DNA from: Latrodectus hesperus | Taxonomy: Eukaryota > Arthropoda > Arachnida > Araneae > Theridiidae | NCBI GenBank assembly: GCA_037975125.1 | Contig: CM075855.1 | Span: 80,289,085 to 80,353,084 of the forward strand | Direction of reading: 5' to 3' | DNA: 64,000 nucleotides | Part shown: positions 36,196-47,279 of the stretch, one piece after another | How the letters are laid out: the number at the start of each line of letters is the position of its first letter | Position numbering within the stretch: the first letter of the stretch is position 1 | Program-made: the position numbers and the translations under genes | Notes under the pieces: generated by a model | Told to the model about the DNA's origin: nothing | Database searches by the model: none | What the model saw: the letters and a program-made list of their open reading frames with translations, nothing else

Positions 36196-38400
36196 AATTA
36201 AGCAGATAGAAAGCTAAATCAGAAATGCAAATAACAAACATTTTTATGAAAACTCATTTTCTAATTAACTGAACAGTGGCATCCAACATAATTAAATATC
36301 CCTTAAAATACAATATAGCACAGGAGAACAGCTGATTAATAAAGCTAAATCAACATCATAAATGATATAATTTTTATAAAAATTTGGGTTTCTCATTAAT
36401 TGGACAGTGGTATGCACCTAAAAAACATCTGTTGTAATGCAATCTTAAATGGGAAAATAACTGGCAACAAAGCGAAATCAGTTATGTAAATAACATACAT
36501 TTTTATAAAAACTCAGTTTCTAACTAACAAGAAATACAATTCACAATACATATAAATATATACATCAAATATTTTTAAACATACTTAATAAATCACATAA
36601 ACAGCAATTTTAATTGAACCACACATAAAGTAACACTTAGACATCCCTCATAGAAGAATTCTCATTGGTTAGACAATATTTCTACTTCAAAACTTTTTTA
36701 AAATAAAAGCAAACTCAATTTATCACCATTTATATTTTATACCAGCTTTACATAAATAGGAAAATTCAAGTGTTTGAATTTTACTCATATCAAAAATAAA
36801 ATTTCATTTTTCTACATCACAAGTTCAAACATAAACGTTTCAAGTATAAATATAATAAAAATGAAACACACAGCTAAAACTTTAAGGATTACTATAACTT
36901 TAAACAAATTCCATGTATGCACACAGCAGGTTAGGTGATAAAATTGCTAGAATCCATTCTGAAGCAGTAATTTACAAGTTCGGCACATTTGACATTTGTA
37001 CTGATTTATAGGATTTATCTTCAAAAACATTAAAGAAATTTCAAAGGTTATACATAAAGCAAATACAAAAATGGTAATTGCAATAGTAATATAACATTTA
37101 CAATACAACAGCAAATTTAGCAATACCTCAAAGTTTTTTTCTTTAAATCTTGTATTTAATAATAATTAATTAGATAATTTTGTTACTTAAATTTGCTATT
37201 TTATATACTAATATATAAAGCACTCACCTAATAACACTGACATGAGTAGGAAAATAAAGTTTTTCTAAACATATTCAACTTCCAAATGTATAATTATAAT
37301 TCAATAAGCACTTTTTAACTTCAAATAAAACTCCAACTTTTAATATCAAAAAAATTAAAATACAAATTTGAAAGTAAAATGACATTTACTTTGAGCAACT
37401 TTTCTCACCAACTTATCAAATTAAATAAAATCACAAGAGATACAAGGTTTACTAAAACTTCAATTACATATTTTCCTATATATAATCCATAGCAGGGTAT
37501 TCATCTGCAAGCCCTTTTTTCAAGCATAAAAAAATGTTGCAGAATTCGCAGACAAATTTATTGCTGAATAACCAAAAATAAATAATGATAATGGGTTGTG
37601 TTACACAAAATAAAAAATATACTGTATGATCAAAGATATAATAAATTGTTCAGAAAAAATACTTTTCATGAAAAACATCTGAGTGGGTCCTAATTGGATT
37701 CACCTCATCTCCAAGTGTGATAAACTAATATTAAAGAACTAGATTGATCAGGAGTATCATTCTAAAATTCTAGTAAAAAGTAAAATCCAAAAACCAAGCT
37801 TTATCTCATCAACCTAAATTACATCACTTCACGTAATATCTGGTTCTCAAAATCCTGAATGCACTCAAACTTGAACATTGCAATCCACGTTAAATTTCAA
37901 ATATAAAATTTTGAATATTTTATTATAATTACTGACTACAGAAGTATTAAATTACATATAACAAGAAACTAATTTCTCAAAGATTATATATCAAAAAACA
38001 AATATAAACTAAACATCTTATAGCCTAGTGGGAGAAAACCAGGCAAAAGTTAAATTTACAACTTAAATAATACATATTTTTATGAAAATTTGGATTTTAG
38101 TTAACTGGGCAGAGGTGGCCACTTTAAAAAACAACAGTGGAATACTATCAACCCCTGAGACAAAAAAGTTGATTTGGTGCATTTATCACCAAGCAGGTTC
38201 CTGGATTTAGTAAACTTAAAAAAGTTTTAGTTTTTAATAAAATTTAAAACAAGATTATACATATTTTGAAAAAAATGGACTTTTTTTTAATTACATATTG
38301 AATATATTTTTTCTTTTACACAATATATATGCTTTGTATTTTTATCTTACATTAGCATGTTTGTAGTCATTTTTTATTTGCCTTCTTCATCACATTTAGT

Positions 38401-38619
38401 TTAAAATCTACCCAGCAACTCAGACATTTTCATTTCCACAGATAATGACATATAAATTTGAATATTGTAAGAACGAAATGGCTCAGACCAAAACAAAATG
38501 CGAAATGTTAGACAAATGCAATATTCTTCTGACACAACAAATTTATTCTTGAACATAACCGGACCAAACTGGTTATAGCTGAAGTATGTCAGCTGAGTCA
38601 AGATATCTTTCAATGTCAT
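38401..38619 (-). CDS. Small ORF of unknown status (72 aa)
   Basis: An ATG-initiated frame without low complexity, containing YFSYNQFGPVMFKNKF and LTFRILFWSEPFRSY, and ending LLGRF. An AATAAA lies about 30 nt after the stop, and an AG (AACAG) stands directly before the ATG. It lies inside the second tandem unit and has no counterpart in the other units. It could be a terminal exon, a retrocopy fragment or chance. I recognise no domain. Confidence 0.25.
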   Translation of the reverse strand: MTLKDILTQLTYFSYNQFGPVMFKNKFVVSEEYCICLTFRILFWSEPFRSYNIQIYMSLSVEMKMSELLGRF

Positions 38620-40100
38620 CTGTTATACGTTTTACTAAGCATTAATTGCAATTACTTACAAACCTTTATTTCTAAAGTTTTCTGATGGAAAATGCTTCCT
38701 ATCAAATAACCTGCTGCAGCGTATAATACTCACCATAAATTTCAAACTAATTTTTTAACATATAATTGTGGTTACATATACATATAATTATATCACTGAA
38801 CAAAAGAATATATTCTTAAAAGTAATTTACAAGTTTGGCATCTGTACCAATTTGGTCTTTGAGTTTCCAAAAAAACATTGATTATAAATATTTCTAATTT
38901 CAATTGAATTTCAAGATTAATAAATTTAAAACTTAAATTTACAAATTGCAATTTTGACTTTCAAAATTAACCTTTAAAACATTGACAGAAAAGCCATATA
39001 AAACTTTCAGACCAGTTTTTAATTTCATGAAATTCTTTACAGATTTTATTATTTTTTAGTGGTAAAAGACTAGGTAACTATACGGGTTTGGCACAATTTC
39101 TAACTTTCGCACCAAGCGCTGCATAGTTAAACTAAATGACATTAACCTAAATTACCTACGTGCAATATCTGGTGCTCAAACTTCAACTTTGAGGTTGTGT
39201 GTTATTTTAAATTTCAAATATCAAAATTTTGAATATTTAATTATAATTACTTACTATAGAAGTATTAAAAGGATGATAACTATGGACTAATATCACAAAA
39301 AGATTACATAATAGAAAACAAATATAAATTAAGTATCACGCAATCTACAATGGGTAACTATGAAGCAATAAAGCTAAATACTTAATAAATAACATATTAC
39401 ATACAACAATAATATTAATTAAATACATAAAAACTACATTACCAAATCATTGCTTGAATCATTGAAACCGGTTGAAATATAGACAATTTTTATGGTACCT
39501 AAAAATTATGCCTCAATGTTCTTGGAATAATTACAAGGTCATATATATACTACAGGAGGAAAATAGTAATTCAAATTAATATTGAAAACAATATGAAAAT
39601 AACTTAATTTTATAAACTTTGAAAATAAATTTAACTTGAGAAACTTAAAATAAAAAAATCACTGAACTAATATTTAATAACATAACTTTCAAAAAAATTT
39701 CAAATATAAACATTAAATCTGTAATTAAAAAATCAAATTACTAATCAAATACCTCAAGGGTTACTAGCACACATAACAAATTTCCTGTTTGTACACACTC
39801 ATGTTACGTCATACAAATACTTTTTGGAGTGGTAAGCCAGTTTGTCACATTTTATCACGCTTACTAGCTTTAGTACTGGTGATAAAATGCACTTATTCTT
39901 TAGCTTTTTAGTGATTATAGATTTCTTATTACACAAGAAAGTTAAATGCTAAGAATATTCAACAACATTCTGTTTAGACAACCATAGTATATACATAACA
40001 ATTAAATAATAACCTTGGCAACATTTTTAAATTTCCAAAACATTTAAAAACATACCAAAAGAATTATACAGCATCTGTGCCAAAACATTTAACATTATTA

Positions 40101-40919
40101 GTTCATAAACCCATAAGTTGCCAAAACTGAAACATACTTTTATTTCTATGACATCAAAAGCTGACAAACAATTGCAATCAATTAAAATGCTAGTTAAAAA
40201 ATTATCATATTAAGAAACATATTTTGATATCATTGTTGATTTCCAATGCATTTCTTTCTTGTGATAAGACAGGAATAAATAAGATTCAAAAAATATTTAT
40301 AATTTCTATTTGCGGCACACTACTATACATTAAATATTTTCAAACATAAAAATTATTAGAAAAATTTCATGAAATGATAAAATAAAACTCTCTTGAATAT
40401 TTTTAAATAAAATATATTCAACAAAAAACATTGTGAAACCAATAATAATGGATCAATGATACAAATAAAATTGGATTAAAGCATGATAAAATAAATTACT
40501 CATTCAGTTTTTTAGTACTACTTGATTTTCACAGCACCTCCTATAAAAAAATTGGCAACGAATAGTATTGCAAAGTTAGAATTATTCTCAAATATTTCAT
40601 TAATGCATTATCTTCAAGACTGCTCTTAAAACAACTTCAAAAATCTTATATAACCCATAATTTTCATTACATGAATTCAATAAGATACAATACAAACTGT
40701 TGACAAGCCTGAATATTTATATTTACAATTTTTCATAGCCATTTTTATATGATTTGGTTACGCATTGTGAGGGGTTGTGAAAATTATGTAGTGCTTTATG
40801 TAAACAATTTTAATACAAAGCTGTCTCAAAATGAGAAGAGTTCAATGTTACTAAAATAAACAATTCAATAAAAAATTCTATCAAATAATTTACATTTACT
40901 TTAAACTGTATTATAAATA
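40101..40919. other. Downstream flank of the 245-residue ORF
   Basis: AT-rich, probably 3' UTR and spacer for the gene at 41657..40920. I cannot fix a poly(A) site. Confidence 0.4.
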
Positions 40920-41657
40920 TTAATCAAGGATATTTTCTTGAGTTAAATAATCAACTTGGTTGCTGAGGAAATCAATTTTTTGTAGAAGACTAGCAACAAA
41001 TTCTTCATTTCCAGATGCAGATGGATTCCTGTAAGATATGTGCCTCTCATCACTTTGTTTATAATATTCTCCTGTTTTCTCAGATGAAAACTGATGTCTG
41101 TCGAATGACTTATAATTAATATACCTTTCATGAACTGGTGATTTCTCATCATTTGATAAATGTCCAGATATATTTTCTGGTATGTGCTCCACGTTCCGTT
41201 CATATGATGCATAGCTACTATGATGATCATCGTAATGTTTTCTATCATCATTAAAGTTATGATGAGAAAAGGATTTCTCTGATGAACGATGATGACTTTT
41301 TTCAGGTGATTTGTCTCTTCTATTTCGTTCATGTGAAGGTATATAATGTGAGCCACCACCAGCAGATTTGTGGCTTTCGCTACTTTTATAAGGTTTATCA
41401 TCTAATTTGTATGTTATACGCCGTTCTTTTGAATAATGTATAGTTCTCTCCTCTAAATGATCTGGACGTTCACGTCTTTCCTGACTAGACTCTCTGTAGA
41501 CATTACGATGTGGTGATCTATTCCGTTTAGATGCAGAGTGTTTGTCATTTGCCGTATCATGCTTTTCAGAATGAGATGAGCGCTTTTCATCTCTGGAACT
41601 TCCTTTGAAGTGTTTATCTTTCGATTTTGAAATATTTGTCGCAGAAGTACTCGCCAT
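40920..41657 (-). CDS. Charge-rich, RS-like protein with C-terminal coiled coil (245 aa)
   Basis: An uninterrupted single-exon frame in AT-rich surroundings. Its composition (Ser, Arg, His, Asp, Glu and Lys make up most residues) is too ordered to be chance. Residues 1-210 are low complexity with many SR, RS, HS and KS pairs (for example KRNRSPHRNVYRESSQERRE) and are presumably disordered and nuclear. The last 30 residues, from GNEEFVASLLQKIDFLSNQV to LTQENILD, form heptads typical of a short coiled coil. This suggests an RNA-processing or chromatin partner, but no family is recognised. It lies in the same orientation as the ZCCHC8-like gene, 6.5 kb upstream of its first exon. Most animal ZCCHC8 proteins carry an N-terminal coiled coil that is missing there, so a link between the two is worth testing. 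The in-frame stop after ILD argues for a separate gene. Confidence 0.7.
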   Translation of the reverse strand: MASTSATNISKSKDKHFKGSSRDEKRSSHSEKHDTANDKHSASKRNRSPHRNVYRESSQERRERPDHLEERTIHYSKERRITYKLDDKPYKSSESHKSAGGGSHYIPSHERNRRDKSPEKSHHRSSEKSFSHHNFNDDRKHYDDHHSSYASYERNVEHIPENISGHLSNDEKSPVHERYINYKSFDRHQFSSEKTGEYYKQSDERHISYRNPSASGNEEFVASLLQKIDFLSNQVDYLTQENILD

Positions 41658-42399
41658 GTTGATATTTTGATTTTGGTTACGTTGCAGGTCGTTGCCAAAA
41701 ATACAGAAATTAATATGAGAATGAAATAATCAATTTAATTAGCCCGGTAAATTATCACATTCTCGTGTTTAAAAAGTAAGCTTCAGTGTATGTTCATCAC
41801 ACTTTGTCCGAATCTAATGTCTCTCCACTAAAATGAATTGGAAGTTAAGTAATCCAACCAAAATGTCACCCTTTTTTTTAAATTGAATGAATTGATGTTA
41901 TGCAACAACATTAAAACAACTAAACTCGCATAAAAAAGTTTCAGTTCCTAATTCGAAACAAAAACTTTTCTTGTAGGTTTTTTTATTAATTTTTTTAGTT
42001 AGAATAGAGAGAGTTGTTGTAACTTTAGATTAAGCATAATCCAATAAAATATGGAGAGTTAAAAATTTTAATTTAAATACAGGAATATAACATAGAAAAA
42101 AGTTTATAAAAAACGGAAATGTTTATAAATAATGTGTAAATGAGTATTTTATTACAAAAAAGTTATTTCTAAAATTAACTCTATTTTAGGTATTGTAAAT
42201 AGAAACCTATCTCCGGAAATTTTTTTTTCATTTTTCTTCTTTATTTTATTTGAAAGTCAAGGCATCTCTGCTAAAACCATTTGTATCGTACTACAAATCT
42301 AAAATAACCTAGCTTCACCTATTTGGATCTATCACTTTGCTTACATATTGAGATAAGGTATAATTTTTTAATATCAAATGTACTTAATGTGTTCAATTG
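41658..42399. other. Upstream flank of the 245-residue ORF
   Basis: The 100 bp before the ATG are less AT-rich and probably hold the promoter and 5' UTR, but no motif stands out. The remainder is AT-rich and empty. Confidence 0.4.
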
Positions 42400-43431
42400 A
42401 GTTAAGACAAGGGCATCACATCCATATGCAATATGATGCAGCGTTTCCTCGCTCTTGTGGCATTTTTAATATAAAAGGTCTTGTCGAAAAAGTCCCATTG
42501 TAAGAAGTTGTTTTCTAAATTAGTAGTAGTCAGTGATGAATTTCACAATTGTTTGCATATTCCGCCTTGTTCATCTAAGAGTTTCAGAAGCAATTTTCGC
42601 TGATGATTTATAAATCATACTTTTTAGTAGGTCCCAAGTTCAAGCTAGGCTTTATTCATCTTCTAAAAACAACTACTTTACTACAGAAAGGCTCTTCATC
42701 AATTGCATTAGAATAAACACCTTGTTTTGCATGCTCATCAATTTTTTTCATTACCTCATTACTCTAAAAACTCGCTTTTTCTGGTATCCTTTTTTATTAT
42801 TAAGAGACAGTTAATTATAGTAAGTATTTCAACAATAAATATATATGGCAAGTATATAGGTTCATGAATTTTCCTAGAATTATTGAAATAATCTTTAGCA
42901 GTAGGCTTGTTATATCATTGATTCTGCAACATCATTCTATACGCGGTCATTCTAGTAGTGGCGCAAATGGAAATGTCCATTAAAGTCAGATCTAAGATAT
43001 TCTCTAATGCTTTGGCAAGTGCAGAGAACTCATAACATCTATCATGAAAGACAGGCCACGATTTGTAGTCTCCTTAGCCTTTCCCTCATAGTTCTGTGCT
43101 CAGCCTTGCACAACCATATTACTGAGGCATATGTTATGATGGTTCTGAAAATTGCTAGGTAAATCCAAAACATTATTTTTGGCCATAAGTCCCAATTTTT
43201 ATCAAGCATACGTTTGCAATTCATAATGAGCTTTTTTGCTTGAATAATTTAGAATCAACATCTTTATTCTAGGTGAACTTTTGGTCAAGAAATACATTCA
43301 AATACACCCAGGAATGGCCTTCACATCCCTAGCTTTGTATCAATTGCTAAAATAGCTAAATGTATTTTTCATGAATTGACAAGTTATGTTAGAGTCTTAA
43401 CGAGTGATGATATTATGTGTATACCCTAGAG
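42400..43431 (-). pseudogene. Old LINE copy, 3' half
   Basis: The minus strand carries the region after the RT core (KRMLDKNWDLWPKIMFWIY, SVIWLCKAEHRTMRERL) and, at about 42420-42480, the terminal finger (CHKSEETLHHIAYGCDALV). All are homologous to the LINE at 10.9 kb. Most of RNase H is deleted and stops are frequent. The RT core is cut at GYYTLG by the hAT element and resumes on the far side at 46074. Confidence 0.8.
43424..43431. repeat. hAT target-site duplication, left
   Basis: CCCTAGAG, identical to 46074-46081; 8 bp is the hAT hallmark. Confidence 0.95.
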
Positions 43432-43812
43432 CAGTGGTTCTTAACCTTTTTTAAGCCGCGACCCAAATTTGAGAAATATGTTCATGTCGCGACCCAAAAA
43501 AAAAAGTCAAAATTTTTTCATTGCTTTATTTTAGATCGTATTTTTAAAAAATCTTCAATCCTACGATGATGACTTTTTTTAACTTACAAAATTTTTTATT
43601 TATTTTTTTAATAATAAAAATAAACAAAAGTACTTTTTGATCCAAAGAAAATTTAATTAATAATCAAGTGTTTTTAATAATTTTTATTGACCAAATTAAA
43701 ATATATTTATAACTTTTTGAAAATAATTGACATTTTAACTTATTCCTAAAAAAAAAAGAAATATCAATACATATGTTAAATCTTTTAAATTTTAAATGCA
43801 AGTCATGCAGTT

Positions 43813-45602
43813 TTAATGATAACCTTGTGCTTGAATACATTTTGAAAGATCTTCAAACCTCGGTTGAATGCTTGTCAAGGAGCACCTTATATCTATTTCA
43901 GGATTTAAATTGTTCCGGTAATTGTTTTTCATTACACACAGAGCTGAGAAACCAGCCTCACACATATATGTTGTTGAAAAGGGCAATAATACTTTTAGGG
44001 CTTCTTTAATAATTACTGGCTTTTCGGTTTTTAATTTTAACCAGAAAGCACATAAAGATTCAGTGTTTTTGTAGAAATTGTTTCGAAGTGCTTGGTCACT
44101 TTGTATTTCTATTAATTGTTCTTGAAATTGATTAATATTAACAAATCCCTCATGCAAATCACTTACATCAAAATTAAATAGCATTCGAACCCAATTATGT
44201 TTGAAAACATCGTCTGCAGGGAAATATCGATCAAAGTCTGCTATTAGTTTTTCTAAATGATTAATAATAATTTTCTGTATTTCAAAATCTGTGATATCAA
44301 TATTATTATTTCAACAAGTAAATTAAGAGTTGGGAATGAAGCAAGTTTCTTTACTTTAACCTTATTTCTCCATAATTTGAGTTTATTTTTAAAACATGTA
44401 ATTTTTTCAGTTAATTCAATAATAGTATGATTACGTCCTTGCATAGACGTATTTAGATTATTTATTTCAAATAAAATATCTGAAAAATAAGCAACTTGAG
44501 TAATCCACTTCAACTCGGAGAATTTAGATGCTAATGGGTGTTTCTTTTCTCTCAAAAAAATTCGACTTCTGTCCGCAATGATAATACTCTTTGAACTACA
44601 GCCATCTAACTTCAGAATAATATAATAAATGTTCGTATTCTACACCAAATTCGAAACACAGTTCGCGGAAAATTCTACAGTTAAGAACTCTTGATTTGAT
44701 AAAAGTGACTACCGCAACAATTTCATCCAAAACGATACATAATTCGGGTGATAATTTTTTTGAAGCAAGATTTTGTATATGTAACAAACAATGAATCGAT
44801 GCAATTTGTGGATTCATTTGTTTTGCTCTTGATGAAAATCCCTTTTGAGATGCTGTCATGGCAGCTGCTCCGTCGGTGCAAATACTGAAACACTGATTCC
44901 AATTTAATCCTTCTTCTTTAAAAAACGAATTGACCATAAGAAAAATATCTTCACCTCTAGTTGTTGTTGACATTGGTTTGGAAAATAAAATGTCCTCCTG
45001 TATTGCTGTTAAACCTGGATACCGCACGCAAACCATGAGTTGAGCATCTTTTCTTACATCTGTCGTTTCATCCAGTTGAATACTAAATAAACCAGCAATT
45101 TTTATAGCAGAAATAAGTTGATTCTTAATACCAAATGACATATCATTAATTCGTATACGAATTGTATCATTTGATAATGGTATCTTTTGTGATTTCTTTG
45201 AACTTTCATCTCCGCACATGATACGTGCCATGTCAATGGCAGCAGGTTTTAAAAGTTTTTCAGCAATATTTTGGGGTTTCTTTTGGCTTGCAATATGCCA
45301 AACCACATAAAATGAAGCAAGTGTAGCTTGTTTAGCAGAATTTATAAAATCATTACTACTTGGTGCATCCAAACGCTGTCTTTTTAAATGGGCTTCTTTT
45401 CTTTCGAAAAAAGTACGATCTTTTCCCTCAAAGAAAAAAATTTTTGTTTTGCATCAAAATGTCTTTTAAGTTTGTTCGGTTTCATCGATTCATTACTTAA
45501 TATTTCACTGCACAACACGCATTGCGGCTTGTTCACTCCTCGATCGTAAATGCAAGTAAAACCTAATTCTAAAAATGCTTCCTTGAATTCACGTTTTGCC
45601 AT
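43813..45602 (-). pseudogene. hAT transposase pseudogene (BED finger, Buster/ZBED5-like)
   Basis: Four frames in order. 45602..45384 has a BED-type finger (CVLCSEILSNESMKPNKLKRH). 45372..44596 is the RNase H-like catalytic start with SIQLDETTDV (first Asp) and ICTDGAAAMT (second Asp). 44555..44253 holds the helical insert, with EKKHPLASKF. 44184..43813 holds the C-terminal dimerisation region, with LPFSTTYMCEAGFSALCVMK. A frameshift in a poly(T) run near 45412 separates the first two, and a stop after EVRWL and later indels break the rest. The whole resembles the ZBED5/FAM200-related hAT lineage. It is not functional as it stands, although the ends look competent for mobilisation by a related transposase. 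Confidence 0.88.
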
Positions 45603-45853
45603 TATTAGAGTGATTACAATTTTACAATACGCACTGCAGCTTGATCACTCCACTATTAATAATATGACAAAATTTGTTTCTAAAATGCTTGTATTCACGT
45701 TTCACTGTTATTCACAACACAATATTCAGAAACGAGTTTTTGACAGAGAGCTTACTGAGTCTGCACGCACGCAAAGCAATGGCGTGCGTATTACCAACAC
45801 CTAATAGAAGAAAAAGCCTCAAGACAGGAATTGGACATCACTTCTGGAAGGGA

Positions 45854-45888
45854 TTCGCGAATGGCCTTCCGGGAAGGCCATTCGCGAA
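45854..45888. repeat. 35-bp near-perfect palindrome in the hAT 5' region
   Basis: TTCGCGAATGGCCTTCC (45854-45870), one central G, then its exact complement (45872-45888). It lies between the transposase start and the right end of the element and contains nested TCGCGA sites. Confidence 0.95.
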
Positions 45889-46073
45889 GAGCGGTAAAAC
45901 CGAAACATTGTATTAGGATATAACTTGTATTCGGGAATAACTCTTCTAGGAGGTGTTGGTATTACTTATTATTTGGGGTGTATAACTAACTTTTTTAATT
46001 CGACTCAGCGCGACCCAAGAAATATGCTTCGCGACCCAATTTCGGGTCGCGACCCATAGGTTAAGAACCGCTG

Positions 46074-46750
46074 CCCTAGAGTATAGTAGCCTATATTATT
46101 CAAATGTATAATAAAGCTATTTAGGTATTTACAGGTTATAAAGTAATTGTGAAAAAACACTTCCTTGAGCATAGCCCTTCGCAGTCTTTTTTTTTTTCCA
46201 AATGAATCTCCAAAGGTGTTTATTTGAATCATTCTATCGGAAAGCAGGATTTCACAAATTTTATAAAAAATATGATTTAACCCTGTATTTCTTAAAACCT
46301 CAAGGATGAATAGATATGAAATATTATCAAAAGTACCTTGAATGTCTAGAAAAGTCGCCAATACAAATTCCTTCCTATCCCGAGTATCTCCAAACTTACA
46401 AACAAGTTGATGTAATTCTGTTTCAGTGGATTTACCAGTTTGATATACAAATCGTTGGGGTTGCCAGGGACAGTTATTTCCCAAATATTTTCTGATATCC
46501 TTATAATAATTTTCTCCATAATTTTGAGGAAGAGTGAAAAGAAAATGATAGGTCTGAAAGGCATGGTCATAGTTATCTTTGAAAGGTTTGGGAATAAAAA
46601 GAATCTTAATATTATGCATATCATAGGAATATATCCCAATGCAAGACTAGCACTATATAAGATACTAGTCAGAACTGGAATAATAAGATGCGCAGCCATT
46701 TGGATCATAATGCGCATTATTCCATCACAGGTCCAGTTGAAACAATTTTA
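46074..46750 (-). pseudogene. Old LINE copy, 5' half of RT
   Basis: The minus strand reads MRIMIQMAAHLIIPVL, SASLALGYIP, LFLKIMEKII, QTGKSTETELHQLV and LATFLDIQGTFDN, ending at NNIGYYTLG where the hAT target duplication begins (46074-46081 is the second copy of CCCTAGAG). It is homologous to the RT of the LINE at 10.9 kb. Frameshifts and stops are frequent, so the copy is old. Confidence 0.85.
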
Positions 46751-47279
46751 ATATATGAAAACATTTTTTGAAAAAACTTATCCCAAAAAATAAATTCAAT
46801 TTTCCACACAAGTCCATTTTATAGATCAGAAGAACATACCATTTTATATTTTATTATTCTATCATGAAAATGATAACATGATAAATGATAACTATAATTA
46901 TTAAATTAATCCAAAAGCTAGTAATTTTTGTTATTCATGATTTTAAATTAGAATAACTTTTAAACATTCCTTCTTCCTAAAATTATCTCTATGTACCATA
47001 ACAATTAAAACGCAATATATATATGGAAATTATATTTATAGAAATAATTTGAATTTCAAATATACCGGGAAAGATTTTATAATTAATATTATTTTTTCAT
47101 GCAGAAACACTTCTAAAATAGAATATCAGTTTCGTTGTCTGTTTTTGTAAAAGAAAGCTCAAAATGTGGACCATGTATGCGAGTCTTTGCACATCTTTGC
47201 TCATAACATGATTAAATGTGAGAAAGAAATCTGTAGTTAGAAAATGAATACAAATAACTACAGAAGGACAGAAGGGGAA
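46751..47279. other. AT-rich spacer
   Basis: No gene or element is recognised between two LINE remnants. Confidence 0.5.

Larger units (their letters stand above)
35217..40100. repeat. Diverged tandem triplication, about 1.3-1.9 kb units
   Basis: Three ordered marker blocks recur. Block A (CTAACCTAAATTACATCA... to TTTTGAATATTT) is at about 35230, 37800 and 39135. Block B (GCTAAATCAG..., then TTTTTATGAAAA and an AACTGGGCAG/AACTGAACAG core) is at about 36200, 38030 and 39340. Block C (GTAATTTACAAGTTCGGCAC...) is at about 36960 and 38820, perhaps with a weak third copy near 40060. Unit 1 contains an 850-bp MITE, which explains its extra length. Block B of unit 1 is itself tripled (about 36240, 36380, 36490). 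Divergence is high and no coding is evident. Confidence 0.65.
43432..46073 (-). mobile_element. hAT transposon, complete ends, 2642 bp
   Basis: The terminal inverted repeats are CAGTGGTTCTTAACCT at the left and its near-complement AGGTTAAGAACCGCTG at the right, flanked by the 8-bp duplication CCCTAGAG. Subterminal CGCGACCC motifs repeat at both ends (about 43458, 43485, 46009, 46031, 46048) and are likely transposase-binding sites. A disrupted transposase gene on the minus strand occupies 45602..43813. The element inserted into the RT core of an older LINE, so the order of events is LINE first, hAT second. Confidence 0.95.

Noticed and set aside
40943..41698. ORFs of 152 and 81 codons on the minus strand over the RS-like gene
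   Set aside because: They are other frames of the same region. The 245-codon frame has ordered composition and a complete start and stop, whereas these are shadows.
43773..45916. Plus-strand ORFs within the hAT element
   Set aside because: They are antisense to the hAT transposase blocks; no independent domain is seen.
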